In this document: one piece after another, positions 7,969 to 16,550 of the stretch | Numbering within the stretch: position 1 is the first letter of the stretch | How the letters are laid out: every line of letters begins with the position of its first letter | Assembly (NCBI RefSeq): GCF_020539525.1 | Contig: NZ_JACDXX010000003.1 | Span: 124,001 to 188,000, forward strand | DNA length: 64,000 bases | Direction of reading: 5' to 3' | Source of the DNA: Pseudogemmobacter faecipullorum | GTDB taxonomy: Bacteria; Pseudomonadota; Alphaproteobacteria; Rhodobacterales; Rhodobacteraceae | Made by a program: the position numbers and the translations under genes | Notes under the pieces: generated by a model | Told to the model about the DNA's origin: nothing | Database searches by the model: none | The model's input: the letters and a program-made list of their open reading frames with translations, nothing else

Positions 7969-9150
7969 ATGCACAGATATGCCCCGGCTGCGGCTGCAGC
8001 CCTGATCCTTGCAGGTTTTACGGCCCCTGCTTTAGCTGAAACCGCATATCGCGCCGCGGTGCTGCGGGTGGATAAGGCCGGCGCGATGCCGATCTCGCGT
8101 CTTGATCTGCCGCCCGCCGATCTGGGCTTTGCCGGGGGGCAGCTGGGCAATGATGACAATGCCACCACCGGCGCTTTCATGGGGCAGATCTTCACCACCG
8201 AGCAGGTGGCGGCAACGCCCGAGACCGCCGGCGAGGCGCTGGAAAAGCTGCTGGGCGCGGGGGTAGAATGGGTGGTGGTGCTGGCCGATGCGCCGACCAC
8301 GCTGGCCCTGGCAGATCAGGCGGGTGAGCGGGCGCTGATCTTTAATGCCGGATCTTCGGCTGACAGTCTGCGCGGTCAGGATTGCCGGGCGAATATGCTG
8401 CATCTTGCGCCCTCGGATCAGATGCTGGCCGATGCTCTGGCGCAATATCTGGCCTGGAAGCGCTGGGATGAATGGGTGCTGATCTATGGCAGCCATCCCG
8501 AGGATCAGGATCTGGCCGGGGCTTACCGCAAGGCGGCGACAAAATTCGGCCTCTCGATCGTGGCCGAGAAGGTTTATGAGGATACCGGCGGCGCAAGGCG
8601 CACCGATTCCGGCCATATTCAGGTGCAAAAGCAGATGCCGGTCTTCACCCAGGGCTTCCCGGCCCATGATGTGGTGGTGAGCGCCGATCAGGCCGGGGTC
8701 TTTGCCGACTGGCTGCCCTGGCATACCTGGGATCCGCGCCCGGTGGCGGGTTCGGCCGGGCTGAAGCCGGTCTCCTGGCATCCGGCGCATGAGGCCTGGG
8801 GCGGCACCCAGTTCCATACCCGTTTTGAGAAGCTGGCCGGTCGTGCCGCCAGGCCCGAGGATTACAACACCTGGATGGCACTTCGCGTGATCGGCGAGGG
8901 GGCGAGCCGCACCTCTGGCGGCGACCGCGCCGCGGTCGAGGCCTTCATCCGCTCAGAGGAGTTCGGCCTGGCCGCTTTTAAGGGCCAGGGGCTGAATTTC
9001 CGCGACTGGGATGGCCAGCTGCGCCAGCCGGTGCTGCTGGTGACGGATAATGTCGTCGCCTCGGTCAGCCCCCAGGAGGAATTTCTGCATCAGACCAGTC
9101 AGCTCGACACTCTGGGCATCGACCGGCCCGAGACCGGGTGCAAATTTTAA
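7969..9150 (+). CDS. Periplasmic binding protein of PQQ-dependent alcohol oxidation ABC system
   Basis: 393 residues with a signal peptide (1-23, ending ALA) and a branched-chain-amino-acid-receptor-like two-lobe fold (TTGAFMGQIFTTEQVA, then WVLIYGSHPEDQDLAGAYRKA). It matches the binding protein that accompanies PQQ-dependent alcohol dehydrogenase systems. A GTG at 7939 would add ten residues, but GAGGGAGAG directly before 7969 and the signal peptide position favour the ATG. It is the first gene of an operon with a propeller, small secreted proteins, an ATPase and a permease. Its ligand is unknown; it could be a scaffold rather than a transport receptor. Confidence 0.82.
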   Translation: MHRYAPAAAAALILAGFTAPALAETAYRAAVLRVDKAGAMPISRLDLPPADLGFAGGQLGNDDNATTGAFMGQIFTTEQVAATPETAGEALEKLLGAGVEWVVVLADAPTTLALADQAGERALIFNAGSSADSLRGQDCRANMLHLAPSDQMLADALAQYLAWKRWDEWVLIYGSHPEDQDLAGAYRKAATKFGLSIVAEKVYEDTGGARRTDSGHIQVQKQMPVFTQGFPAHDVVVSADQAGVFADWLPWHTWDPRPVAGSAGLKPVSWHPAHEAWGGTQFHTRFEKLAGRAARPEDYNTWMALRVIGEGASRTSGGDRAAVEAFIRSEEFGLAAFKGQGLNFRDWDGQLRQPVLLVTDNVVASVSPQEEFLHQTSQLDTLGIDRPETGCKF

Positions 9151-9162
9151 CAGGGAGGAAAG

Positions 9163-10137
9163 ATGAAACGCGTTCTCATCGCCACATTGCTTTGCGGCAC
9201 GACCCTGGGGGCAACCCCGGTTCTGGCTGATAAGATTTTTGTTTCAAACGAAAAAGGCAATTCCATCTCGGTGCTCGACAGCACCAGCCTTGCGGTGATC
9301 CATACGATTGAGGGCATTCAGCGCCCGCGCGGCATCACCGCCTCGCCGGATGGCAAGACCATTTATGTCTGCGCCTCGGATGACAATCTGGTGCGGGTGT
9401 TCGACGCCGCGACCTATGCGGAACTGCCCGCTTTGCCCTCGGGGCCGGATCCTGAGCTTTTCGTCATGCATCCCGATGGCAAAAAGCTGTTCATCGCCAA
9501 TGAGGATGACAATATCGTCACCGTGGTTGATGTTGAGACCCGTCAGGTGCTGGCCGAAGTGCCGGTCGGGGTTGAGCCGGAGGGGATGGGGGTCTCGCCC
9601 GATGGCAAGATCGTGGTCAATACCTCTGAGACCACCAATATGGCGCATCTGATCGACAGCGAGAGCTATGAGATCGTGGCCAATGTGCTGGTCGACAGCC
9701 GGCCGCGCTTCGCCGAATATACACCCGATGGTAAAATCCTCTTCGTCACTGCCGAGATCGGCGGCACGGTTTCGGTGATTGATACCGCCTCTGCCGCGAT
9801 CACCAGCAAGATTACTTTTGAGGTGGCGGGTGTTCTGCCCGAGGCTTTGCAGCCGGTCGGTCTGCGCGTCACGCCGGATGGAACCAAGGCCTATGTCGCG
9901 CTCGGGCCGGCCAACCGGGTGGCGGTGATCGATATCGCCTCGATGGAGGTGAAAGATTACCTGCTGGTCGGTCAGCGGGTCTGGCAGCTCGGCTTCTCGC
10001 CCGACGGCTCGAAACTCTACACAACCAACGGCAATTCCAACGATATTTCGGTGATCGACGTGGCCTCGGACACGGTCGAGGTCTCGGTCCAGGTGGGCGA
10101 ACAGCCCTGGGGCATCGTGGCCGTGGCTGCAGAATAA
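9163..10137 (+). CDS. PQQ-dependent catabolism-associated YVTN beta-propeller protein
   Basis: 324 residues with a signal peptide (1-22, ending VLA) and seven or so regular blades built on repeats such as SPDGKTIYVCASDDNLVRVFD. Family members are conserved in clusters with PQQ dehydrogenases and the ABC genes found next to it; molecular function unestablished. It starts 12 bp after the binding protein gene behind GGGAGGAAAG, so the two are one transcript. It is unrelated in detail to the propeller at 6264, although both are exported and lie in the same block. Confidence 0.88.
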   Translation: MKRVLIATLLCGTTLGATPVLADKIFVSNEKGNSISVLDSTSLAVIHTIEGIQRPRGITASPDGKTIYVCASDDNLVRVFDAATYAELPALPSGPDPELFVMHPDGKKLFIANEDDNIVTVVDVETRQVLAEVPVGVEPEGMGVSPDGKIVVNTSETTNMAHLIDSESYEIVANVLVDSRPRFAEYTPDGKILFVTAEIGGTVSVIDTASAAITSKITFEVAGVLPEALQPVGLRVTPDGTKAYVALGPANRVAVIDIASMEVKDYLLVGQRVWQLGFSPDGSKLYTTNGNSNDISVIDVASDTVEVSVQVGEQPWGIVAVAAE

Positions 10138-10149
10138 GGGAGAGAGAGG

Positions 10150-10590
10150 ATGAAGATGAAAGCGATTTTCCTGGCGGCGGCTCTGGCGCTGGGCAGCGGC
10201 GCGGCGGGGGCGCAGCAGTTTGACTATGGCTTTGCCGGGCTGATGGGCAAGGCCAACCGGGTGACGCTGCCGGATCTGACGCTCGGCTCGGGCAAACCGG
10301 TGCAGGAGGCCCCGGTCGATCTGAAATCCGGCGCCTATTACAAAATGAAGATCGTCGCCGATGGCTCGGCCGAGCTGGCTCTGTCGGGCGGTGATTTCTT
10401 CCGCGCGATCTGGATCAATGAGATCGTGATCAACAATATCGAAGTGCGGCCCATGGGCGTGCATTCGCTGGAATTTGACGCGGCGGGCGAGGCCGAGATC
10501 AGCTTCATCGCCGTGGTGCCCGGCAGTTTCAGCCTGTCGATCCCGGGCTCTTCGGGGGACAGCCAGAAAGCCGTGTTCAACATCCGCTGA
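10150..10590 (+). CDS. Small exported protein of the PQQ/ABC operon, unknown function
   Basis: 146 residues with a signal peptide (1-21, ending AGA). The mature part is predicted to be mostly beta strand (YYKMKIVADGSAELALSGG, IVINNIEVRPMGVHSLEF, AEISFIAVVPGSFSLSIPG). This looks like a small beta-sandwich, reminiscent of cupredoxin folds but without cysteines or a copper-ligand set. It sits 12 bp after the propeller gene behind a purine-rich site (GGGAGAGAGAGG). A second in-frame ATG lies two codons in. I do not recognise a named family. Confidence 0.7.
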   Translation: MKMKAIFLAAALALGSGAAGAQQFDYGFAGLMGKANRVTLPDLTLGSGKPVQEAPVDLKSGAYYKMKIVADGSAELALSGGDFFRAIWINEIVINNIEVRPMGVHSLEFDAAGEAEISFIAVVPGSFSLSIPGSSGDSQKAVFNIR

Positions 10591-10633
10591 GGCCATTTTG
10601 CCCGGCCCCGATTTTTCACCAGGAGGAGAGACT

Positions 10634-10888
10634 ATGAAAAAAGTTGTTCTTGCCGCGCTGCTGGCCGGTTTCGCCATGCCCGCTTTTGCCGAAGAAGACA
10701 AAGCCACGGCCGAGCAGATCGCTAAGATCGATGAAGTGCTGGCGGCGATGAGCTGCGAGGTCGACAGCGACAATATCGAGCTCGAGGATGATGGCAGCTT
10801 CGATCTCGACGATGTGATCTGTGCCGATGGCCAGTATGACGTCAAGCTGAACGCTGATTTCACCGAGAAAGAGCGTCGGAAAGAATGA
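10634..10888 (+). CDS. Small acidic exported PepSY-like protein
   Basis: 84 residues: signal peptide 1-19 (ending AFA), then a helix (TAEQIAKIDEVLAAM) and an acidic strand pair. The pattern of CEVDSDNIELEDDGSFDLDD followed by VICADGQYDVKL resembles a single PepSY domain. Cys41 and Cys63 could form a disulfide. Residues 49-60 (ELEDDGSFDLDD) also fit an EF-hand-like loop with acidic residues at positions 1, 3, 5, 9 and 12 and Gly at 6; whether it binds a metal is open. Start set by AGGAGGAGAG at 10621. Its stop overlaps the ATPase start by four bases. Confidence 0.75.
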   Translation: MKKVVLAALLAGFAMPAFAEEDKATAEQIAKIDEVLAAMSCEVDSDNIELEDDGSFDLDDVICADGQYDVKLNADFTEKERRKE

Positions 10889-11667
10889 GCAGTTCCAGCG
10901 GCGCGGCGGCTGCAATCGCCGCGCCTGCGGCCAGATCAGCCGACCTGCCGCCTGCACTTGAGGTGCGGGCGGTCTCGCATCGTTTCGGCGCTTTGCAGGC
11001 GCTGAAGGATGTCAGCTTTCAGATCGGGCGCGGCGAATTCTGTACTCTGCTCGGGGTGAACGGCGCAGGCAAAACCACGCTGTTCTCGCTGATCACCCGG
11101 CTCTACACCTCGACCTCGGGCTATATCGGTGTGGCGGGCCATGATGCCAGGCGCGCGCCGCGCGAGGCTTTGTCACGGATTGGCGTGGTGTTTCAGAGCC
11201 GGGCGCTCGATGGCGATCTGACCCTGACACAGAATTTGCAGTATCATGCCGCGCTGCATGGCATCTCGCGGCCGAAAGCGCGGATCCGTATCGGCGAGGT
11301 GCTGGAGCTGGTCGGATTGTCCGATAAAGCAGGCGCGCGCGCCTCGACGCTTTCGGGCGGCCAGCAGCGCCGGGCTGAGGTGGCGCGGGCGCTGCTGCAC
11401 CGGCCTGAACTTTTGCTCCTTGATGAGGCTACGGCGGGGCTGGATCTGCGGGCCCGGGCTGACCTGCTCAGCCTGGTGCGGCGGCTGATCGCCTCGGAGG
11501 GGGTCTCAACCCTTTGGGCCACACATATTTTTGAGGAAATTGCGCCGCAGGATCATATCGTTGTGCTGCATAAAGGCGCGGTTCTGGCCGATGCCTCTGC
11601 GGCGGCGCTGGCCGCAGGCGGTGATCTTGGCGAGGCCTTCCTCAGCCTGACCGGAGGGGCCAGATGA
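10885..11667 (+). CDS. ABC transporter ATP-binding protein, PQQ-dependent alcohol oxidation system
   Basis: 260 residues. Walker A GVNGAGKTT (57-65), signature LSGGQQRR near 153, Walker B LLLLDEATAGLD near 173-184, and a switch His in WATHIFEE. The sequence after an Ala-rich N-terminal leader of about 25 residues is that of the single-domain ATPases that pair with ABC-2 permeases. ATGA overlap with the small protein upstream and with the permease downstream shows tight translational coupling. It energises transport at the inner membrane; the substrate is not evident. Confidence 0.9.
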   Translation: MSSSSGAAAAIAAPAARSADLPPALEVRAVSHRFGALQALKDVSFQIGRGEFCTLLGVNGAGKTTLFSLITRLYTSTSGYIGVAGHDARRAPREALSRIGVVFQSRALDGDLTLTQNLQYHAALHGISRPKARIRIGEVLELVGLSDKAGARASTLSGGQQRRAEVARALLHRPELLLLDEATAGLDLRARADLLSLVRRLIASEGVSTLWATHIFEEIAPQDHIVVLHKGAVLADASAAALAAGGDLGEAFLSLTGGAR

Positions 11668-12461
11668 ACGGCTGGCTGATTGCTTTTTCGGGGATCGCCC
11701 GGCGCGAATTCCTGCGCTTCACCCGCCAGCGCGAGCGCTTTCTGGCGGCGCTGGTGCGGCCGCTGGTCTGGCTGTTCATCTTTGCCGCCGGCTTTCGCTC
11801 GGTGCTCGGCGTCTCGATCACGCCGCCTTACAAGACCTATGTGCTCTATGAGGTCTATGTCACGCCGGGGCTCTGCGGGATGATCTTGCTGTTTTCCGGC
11901 ATGCAAAGCTCGCTTTCCATGGTCTATGACCGCGAGACCGGGGCGATGCGCAGCCTGCTGGTCAGCCCCTATCCGCGCTGGTTCCTTCTTTGTTCTAAAT
12001 TGCTGGCCGCGGTGCTGGTGGCCAGCCTGCAGGTCTATGCCTTCCTGGTGATCGCCTATTTCTGGGGCGTGCGCCCGCCGGCGCTGGGCTGGCTGACGGT
12101 TTTCCCGGCCCTGGTGCTGGCGGGGGTGATGCTGGGATCGCTGGGGCTGCTGATCTCTTCGGCGATCCGGCAGCTGGAGAATTTCGCCGGGGTGATGAAT
12201 TTCGTGATCTTCCCGATGTTTTTCGCCTCATCTGCGCTCTACCCTCTATGGCGGATGCGCGAGGCCAGCCCGCTGTTGCATCAGATCTGCCTGTGGAACC
12301 CCTTCACCCATTCGGTCGAGTTGATCCGTTTCGCGCTTTACGGTCAGATTGACCCGCGCTCGCTGGCGGTGACTTTGGGCTGCACCATCGTGTTCTTCGG
12401 GGCGACGGTGGTGATGTATGATCCGGCCCGCGGGCTGTGGCGTGGCAGGCGCGGCGGCTGA
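11664..12461 (+). CDS. ABC-2 type transporter permease
   Basis: 265 residues, about six membrane helices (e.g. LVRPLVWLFIFAAGFRSVLGV, LVASLQVYAFLVIAYFWG, LVLAGVMLGSLGLLISSA), with the ABC-2 exporter family fold (related to PedC-type permeases of alcohol oxidation clusters). ATG overlaps the ATPase stop. An ABC-2 permease normally exports, so a periplasmic binding protein in the same operon is unusual. With the ATPase it forms a complete half-transporter pair. Confidence 0.88.
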   Translation: MNGWLIAFSGIARREFLRFTRQRERFLAALVRPLVWLFIFAAGFRSVLGVSITPPYKTYVLYEVYVTPGLCGMILLFSGMQSSLSMVYDRETGAMRSLLVSPYPRWFLLCSKLLAAVLVASLQVYAFLVIAYFWGVRPPALGWLTVFPALVLAGVMLGSLGLLISSAIRQLENFAGVMNFVIFPMFFASSALYPLWRMREASPLLHQICLWNPFTHSVELIRFALYGQIDPRSLAVTLGCTIVFFGATVVMYDPARGLWRGRRGG

Positions 12462-12520
12462 GCTATGGCGCCTGAGCTTTGGCGGTTGGGGCCGAAACAG
12501 CGGTTCGGGGAGGAAGGGTG

Positions 12521-13138
12521 ATGCGGATGAAATCTCTGGCTTTGGGGCTGATCGGGCTGATGCTGGCAGGGCCGGTGCAGGCCGGGGGGCCGGTTGATCC
12601 GGACTGGCCCTGTATTCAGCGCCGCCAGCCCGCTTTGTCGCTGGCCCAGGTCTGGTCCGGCCCGCTGCCCGGGGCCCAGGGGGATGCACCGGCTGAAGCG
12701 GGGGCAGGGGGGCCTGGCCCGGCTCTGCTGGCTCTGAGCCAGCAGCTGGCTTTGCGCCGCACCAGCCTTGAGCAGGCCGAAGAGCTGGTCGGGGGTTTTG
12801 CCGCCAGCGCCGGGCCTGAAGAGCTGACCGCGCTGTTCGTCGCCACTTTTGAGAATATCCAGAGCCAGCGCAACCGGGTGATGGCCGGGATCACCCGCTA
12901 TGCTCATAAGCAGGAGGCGCTCGACGCGCAGATTGTTGAGCTGCGCCACGGCTTTGCCAGCGCCAGCGCGGCGGCTGATCCCGATTTCGACCAGCTCGAC
13001 AGGATGGAGGCCGATCTCGACTGGATGACGCGGATTTTTCAGGACCGGCAGCAGTCGCTGACCTATGTCTGTGAGACCCCGGTGATTCTGGAGCAGCGCG
13101 CCTTTGCCATTGGCCGGATCATCGCGGCCCGGCTCTGA
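12521..13138 (+). CDS. Exported helical protein of the PQQ/ABC operon, unknown function
   Basis: 205 residues with a signal peptide (1-20, ending VQA), then GGPVDPDWPCIQRRQPALS and a long mostly helical region (residues about 65-205). The DPDWPCIQ motif with a single Cys near residue 27 is a recognisable signature, but I know no function; a second Cys (YVCETP) near the C-terminus could pair with it. An upstream TTG (12479) is possible, but GGGAGGAAGGG just before 12521 decides the start. Last gene of the operon, 59 bp after the permease. Confidence 0.7.
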   Translation: MRMKSLALGLIGLMLAGPVQAGGPVDPDWPCIQRRQPALSLAQVWSGPLPGAQGDAPAEAGAGGPGPALLALSQQLALRRTSLEQAEELVGGFAASAGPEELTALFVATFENIQSQRNRVMAGITRYAHKQEALDAQIVELRHGFASASAAADPDFDQLDRMEADLDWMTRIFQDRQQSLTYVCETPVILEQRAFAIGRIIAARL

Positions 13139-13217
13139 GCCGGGCCAGGCCAGGCTGATATTGGCCGGCGCAGAAACCTGGTATCCGGTAAAAATGGCCT
13201 GAATGGCGCAAAGGATA

Positions 13218-13229
13218 TTCCCCGGGGAA
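13218..13229. promoter_or_regulatory. 12-bp palindrome TTCCCCGGGGAA upstream of the sensor operon
   Basis: Perfect palindrome 88 bp before the response regulator gene. It could be an operator. It also resembles the CCCCGGGG-ATATTT core of the dispersed intergenic repeat family found elsewhere in the window, so it may be a relic of that. Confidence 0.3.
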
Positions 13230-13317
13230 AATAACCCTCGCATCGCCGCGGTAAACACTTATGATTTCCTCAGCGTAACCGGAGTGGAGGCTGGTTGCGC
13301 TGTTACCGGGAGGAATC

Positions 13318-14016
13318 ATGGAACATCATTCTGTGAGGGATGCGGAGCTTCGTTCCGTGTCCGGTGATTTTGTGCCGCGGCGCGATATTCTGATCGTCGA
13401 TGATCATCCGCTGATGTGTGAGGCGCTCAGCACCACGCTCGCGCATGCCTTTGGCCATCCGCGCATCCGTCAGGCGGCCAGCCTTGCTGCGGCTGAGGCC
13501 AGCATCCGCAGTGACGGCGCGCCGGATGCGGTGGTGCTGGATCTGACTTTGCCCGATGTGCGCGGCATTGAGGGGGTGGTGACTTTGCGCAACCGCCTGC
13601 CGGGCACGCCGCTGACGGTGATCTCGGCCGAGGTCGATCCGATGATGGTGGCGGCGGCCATGGGGGCGGGGGCTTCGGGCTTTATAGCCAAATCCCTGCC
13701 GCGCGCCGAGCTGGTGCAGGCTTTCCGGCGGCAATGGGCCGGTGAGGTGGTGCTGCCCGAAGGCTATGAGGAAGATACGCCCGCCAGCAATGACACCGCC
13801 GTTCTGGCGCAGAATTTTGCTTCGCTGACGCCGCAGCAGATGAATATTCTGCGGCTGATCTGCCAGGGCTCGCCCAATAAGATCATCAGCTATGAGCTGT
13901 CGATCGCCGAGGCGACGGTGAAAACCCATATCGCGGCGATCATGTCGAAGATCAATGTGCAAAACCGCACCCAGGCCGCGCTGCTTGCAAGCAAGGCAAG
14001 GCTGTTCTCGCGCTGA
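13318..14016 (+). CDS. LuxR-family response regulator
   Basis: 232 residues. The receiver domain covers about 20-140 with phosphoacceptor Asp75 (VVLDLTLPD) and the conserved Lys in IAKSLPRAE. The C-terminal LuxR-type helix-turn-helix is at about 165-230 (LTPQQMNILRLICQGSPNKIISYELSIAEATVKTH). Strong GGGAGGAA site before the ATG. It is directly followed by a FIST protein and a hybrid kinase, likely its input. In P. denitrificans a two-component system FlhRS controls flhA, fghA and cycB. This gene could be the FlhR counterpart, but orthology cannot be settled from the sequence alone. Confidence 0.88.
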   Translation: MEHHSVRDAELRSVSGDFVPRRDILIVDDHPLMCEALSTTLAHAFGHPRIRQAASLAAAEASIRSDGAPDAVVLDLTLPDVRGIEGVVTLRNRLPGTPLTVISAEVDPMMVAAAMGAGASGFIAKSLPRAELVQAFRRQWAGEVVLPEGYEEDTPASNDTAVLAQNFASLTPQQMNILRLICQGSPNKIISYELSIAEATVKTHIAAIMSKINVQNRTQAALLASKARLFSR

Positions 14017-14017
14017 T

Positions 14018-15211
14018 ATGCAGAAATCAGGCGTGCAACCGAAGGAAGCTTTGCATCCGCTCCGGCCTCAGGTCGTCCTTGCCGGTGCCGGCGGGGCCAG
14101 TGCGGGCGGGGTCGGCACCGGGGCCGAGATCATCGCTCGACTGGCGGGCTGCGATCCGGCTTTGGTGCTGATTTTCACCGGCGATGGCGCGGTGGTGGCG
14201 CCGCTCAGCGCCGAGCTCTCCGCCGCCTTTGGACCGGCCTGCCGGGTGCTGGCCTGCTCCTCTGCCGGCGGATTTGCCTTTGACGGCTATGATGATGACT
14301 CGGTGATTGCCATTGCTTTTCCGGCTGCGACTTTCAGCGCCGGGGCGGTCTGGCTGAACAATCTGCGCCAGCAGATGGCGCTCGACTGGATGATGGCTTT
14401 GCGCGGGCTGGGCGAGGCTTTCCCGGCCTCGGCCGGGCGCAACCGCTTTGGCCTGTTGCTGATCGATGGCATGAGCGGGCGCGAGGAACTGGTGACCACC
14501 ACGGTGGATGCCACTCTGCCCGATCTGCTGGTGCTGGGCGGCTCGGCGGGGGATGGTCTGCGCTTTGATCAGACCCATCTGGCCATGGATGGCGAAACCC
14601 GGCCGCAAAGCGCGTTGTTCTGCCTTGTCAGCACCGATTTCGCGGTGGAAGAGGTGATTTTTGATCACTTCCTGCCGCTGGGCTCGACCATGGTGGTGAC
14701 CGAGGCTGATCCCGATGCAAGGCTGATCCATGAGATTAATGCCGAGCCTGCCGCCCAGGAATATGCCCGGATGATCGGCGTTGACCCGGCGGCGCTCTCG
14801 CCGCGCGATTTCGCCGAAAACCCTTTGCTTGAGCGCACCGGCGGGCGGCATTTCGTGCGGGCCATCACTTCGGTCACCCGCAGCGGCGCGCTGAAACTGC
14901 TTTCGGCGGTCGAGCCGGGCACATTGCTGACCATTGGCAGGCCGGAAAGCCTGACCGAGGGGCTGCGCTCGCGGATGGAGCAGATCGGCCCGGCCGAGCT
15001 GGTGCTGGGCTTTGACTGTATCCTGCGCCGCATTGCGGTCGAGGAGGCGGGCGAGCAGGCCACGGTCGGGCAATTATGCCGCGATTACCGCATTGCCGGC
15101 TTTAACACCTATGGCGAGCAGCATGGCGGTATCCATGTGAACCAGACTTTCGTCGGGCTGGCGCTGCTCGATCGTGGCAAGAAGGGCGGGGATGATGCTG
15201 CGGGACAGTGA
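14018..15211 (+). CDS. FIST domain sensor protein
   Basis: 397 residues with the FIST N domain (about 45-240, ACSSAGGFAFDGYDDDSVIAIAF, GLLLIDGMSGREE, LVLGGSAGDGLRFD) and FIST C domain (about 250-385, FVRAITSVTRSGALKLLSAVE, then GFNTYGEQHGG). FIST proteins are proposed small-ligand sensors coupled to signal transduction. No signal peptide or membrane helix is seen, so it should act in the cytoplasm. It begins one base after the regulator stop and overlaps the kinase start by 20 bp. The likely job is to pass a ligand signal to the kinase; this is inference. Confidence 0.88.
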   Translation: MQKSGVQPKEALHPLRPQVVLAGAGGASAGGVGTGAEIIARLAGCDPALVLIFTGDGAVVAPLSAELSAAFGPACRVLACSSAGGFAFDGYDDDSVIAIAFPAATFSAGAVWLNNLRQQMALDWMMALRGLGEAFPASAGRNRFGLLLIDGMSGREELVTTTVDATLPDLLVLGGSAGDGLRFDQTHLAMDGETRPQSALFCLVSTDFAVEEVIFDHFLPLGSTMVVTEADPDARLIHEINAEPAAQEYARMIGVDPAALSPRDFAENPLLERTGGRHFVRAITSVTRSGALKLLSAVEPGTLLTIGRPESLTEGLRSRMEQIGPAELVLGFDCILRRIAVEEAGEQATVGQLCRDYRIAGFNTYGEQHGGIHVNQTFVGLALLDRGKKGGDDAAGQ

Positions 15212-16550
15212 TCCGCCCGAACGCCAGATCGAGAAGCTGCAGCGGATCAATGAGGCTCTGGTTGGACGGCTCGAACGCATTCAGGAGCAGCGCGGCCCCT
15301 CTTATGCGCTGACCCGGACCGCGGCGGTGCTCGAGCGCGAGGTCATGGCGCGCAACCGCGATCTTGAGGCGGCGCTGACCGATCTGGCGCGCACCAATAC
15401 CGAACTGGCCCGGGCCCGCGAAAGCGCCGATGAGGCCAATCGCGCCAAATCGCGTTTCCTGCGTGCCGCCAGCCATGACCTGCTGCAGCCGCTCTCTGCC
15501 GCGCGGCTGTTTCTGTCGCATCTGGCCGAGCTGTCGCCGATGCCCGACCAGCAGGCTTTGCTGTCGCATCTGACCGAAACCATTGAATCGGCGGAAGAAC
15601 TGATCCGGGCTTTGTCAGATATTGCCCGGCTCGACAGCCGTAATTTCGCGATGAACCCGGGGCCGGTGGCGATTGGCCGGCTGTTCCGGCGGCTGATCAT
15701 CGATATGCAGCCCCAGGCTGCGGCGCGCGGCATTGATCTGCGCTTCGTCGCCTCGGCGGTCACCGTGGAAAGCGATCCGGTCTATCTGCGCCAGATCGCG
15801 CAGAACCTGATCGGCAATGCGCTGAAATATACCAGCGGGCGGCGGGTTCTGGTCGGGCTGCGCCGTGATGGCGATCACGTCTGGCTCGAGGTGCTGGATG
15901 AGGGGCCGGGCATTGCTCTGCGCGATCAGGAGCGGATCTTTAACGAATTTGAGCGGCTGTCGCGCTCGCAGCAGGCCGGGCACGGGCTGGGTCTGTCGAT
16001 TGTTCAGCGCGCCTGTCAGCAGCTGGGGCACCGCCTTGAGCTGCGCTCCGAACCGGGGCGGGGCTCATGTTTCAGGGTGGCGCTGCCGGTGATGCGCCGG
16101 ATCGAAGGGGCGGTGCCGCCGGGGGCGCAGGCCCTGCCGGTGCGCGCCACCATTCCGCTGGCCGGGCGCAGGGTGCTGGTGATCGAGAATGATGATGCGA
16201 TGCGCCGCGCCTTCAGCTTCCTGCTCAATGGCTGGGGCATGGAGGTCTCGGCCACTTCGGAAATTGCCACCGCCCGCCGTTTTGCCCGCGCCCAGGCCCC
16301 GGATGTGGTGCTGAGTGATTACCGGCTTGATGATGGCGAGACTGGATTCCAGGCGCTGGATCTGCTCGAGGCGGATCTGGGCCATAGCCTGCCCGCGCTG
16401 ATCGTCAGCGCCGAGACCGCCGAATTCATTCATGCCGAGGCGGGCAACCGTCCGGTTGAGGTGCTGACCAAGCCGGTGGCCGAGCATGAGCTGCGCCGCG
16501 GCCTGGCCTTTGCGATCCAGAATCATATCCGCCAGGGAGGCTCGGGGTGA
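15192..16550 (+). CDS. NahK/ErcS'-type soluble hybrid histidine kinase / receiver
   Basis: 452 residues with no membrane helix. The N-terminal coiled coil (about 8-85) is followed by HisKA (phosphorylated His95 in AASHDLLQPLSAARLF), HATPase (N box NLIGNALKY, G1 DEGPGI, G2 GHGLGLSI) and a C-terminal receiver (about 325-445, Asp376 in VLSDYRLDDGETG). The SHDLLQPL motif and layout are those of NahK/ErcS' kinases, which in Pseudomonas take part in control of PQQ-linked ethanol oxidation. Two consecutive ATGs at 15192 and 15195 are preceded by AAGGGCGGGG. Its stop overlaps the next start in GTGA. Confidence 0.88.
   Translation: MMLRDSDPPERQIEKLQRINEALVGRLERIQEQRGPSYALTRTAAVLEREVMARNRDLEAALTDLARTNTELARARESADEANRAKSRFLRAASHDLLQPLSAARLFLSHLAELSPMPDQQALLSHLTETIESAEELIRALSDIARLDSRNFAMNPGPVAIGRLFRRLIIDMQPQAAARGIDLRFVASAVTVESDPVYLRQIAQNLIGNALKYTSGRRVLVGLRRDGDHVWLEVLDEGPGIALRDQERIFNEFERLSRSQQAGHGLGLSIVQRACQQLGHRLELRSEPGRGSCFRVALPVMRRIEGAVPPGAQALPVRATIPLAGRRVLVIENDDAMRRAFSFLLNGWGMEVSATSEIATARRFARAQAPDVVLSDYRLDDGETGFQALDLLEADLGHSLPALIVSAETAEFIHAEAGNRPVEVLTKPVAEHELRRGLAFAIQNHIRQGGSG

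Noticed and set aside
10682-10888. Lanmodulin identity for the small acidic protein
   Set aside because: Only one imperfect loop is present and the layout fits PepSY; lanmodulin has several EF-hands.
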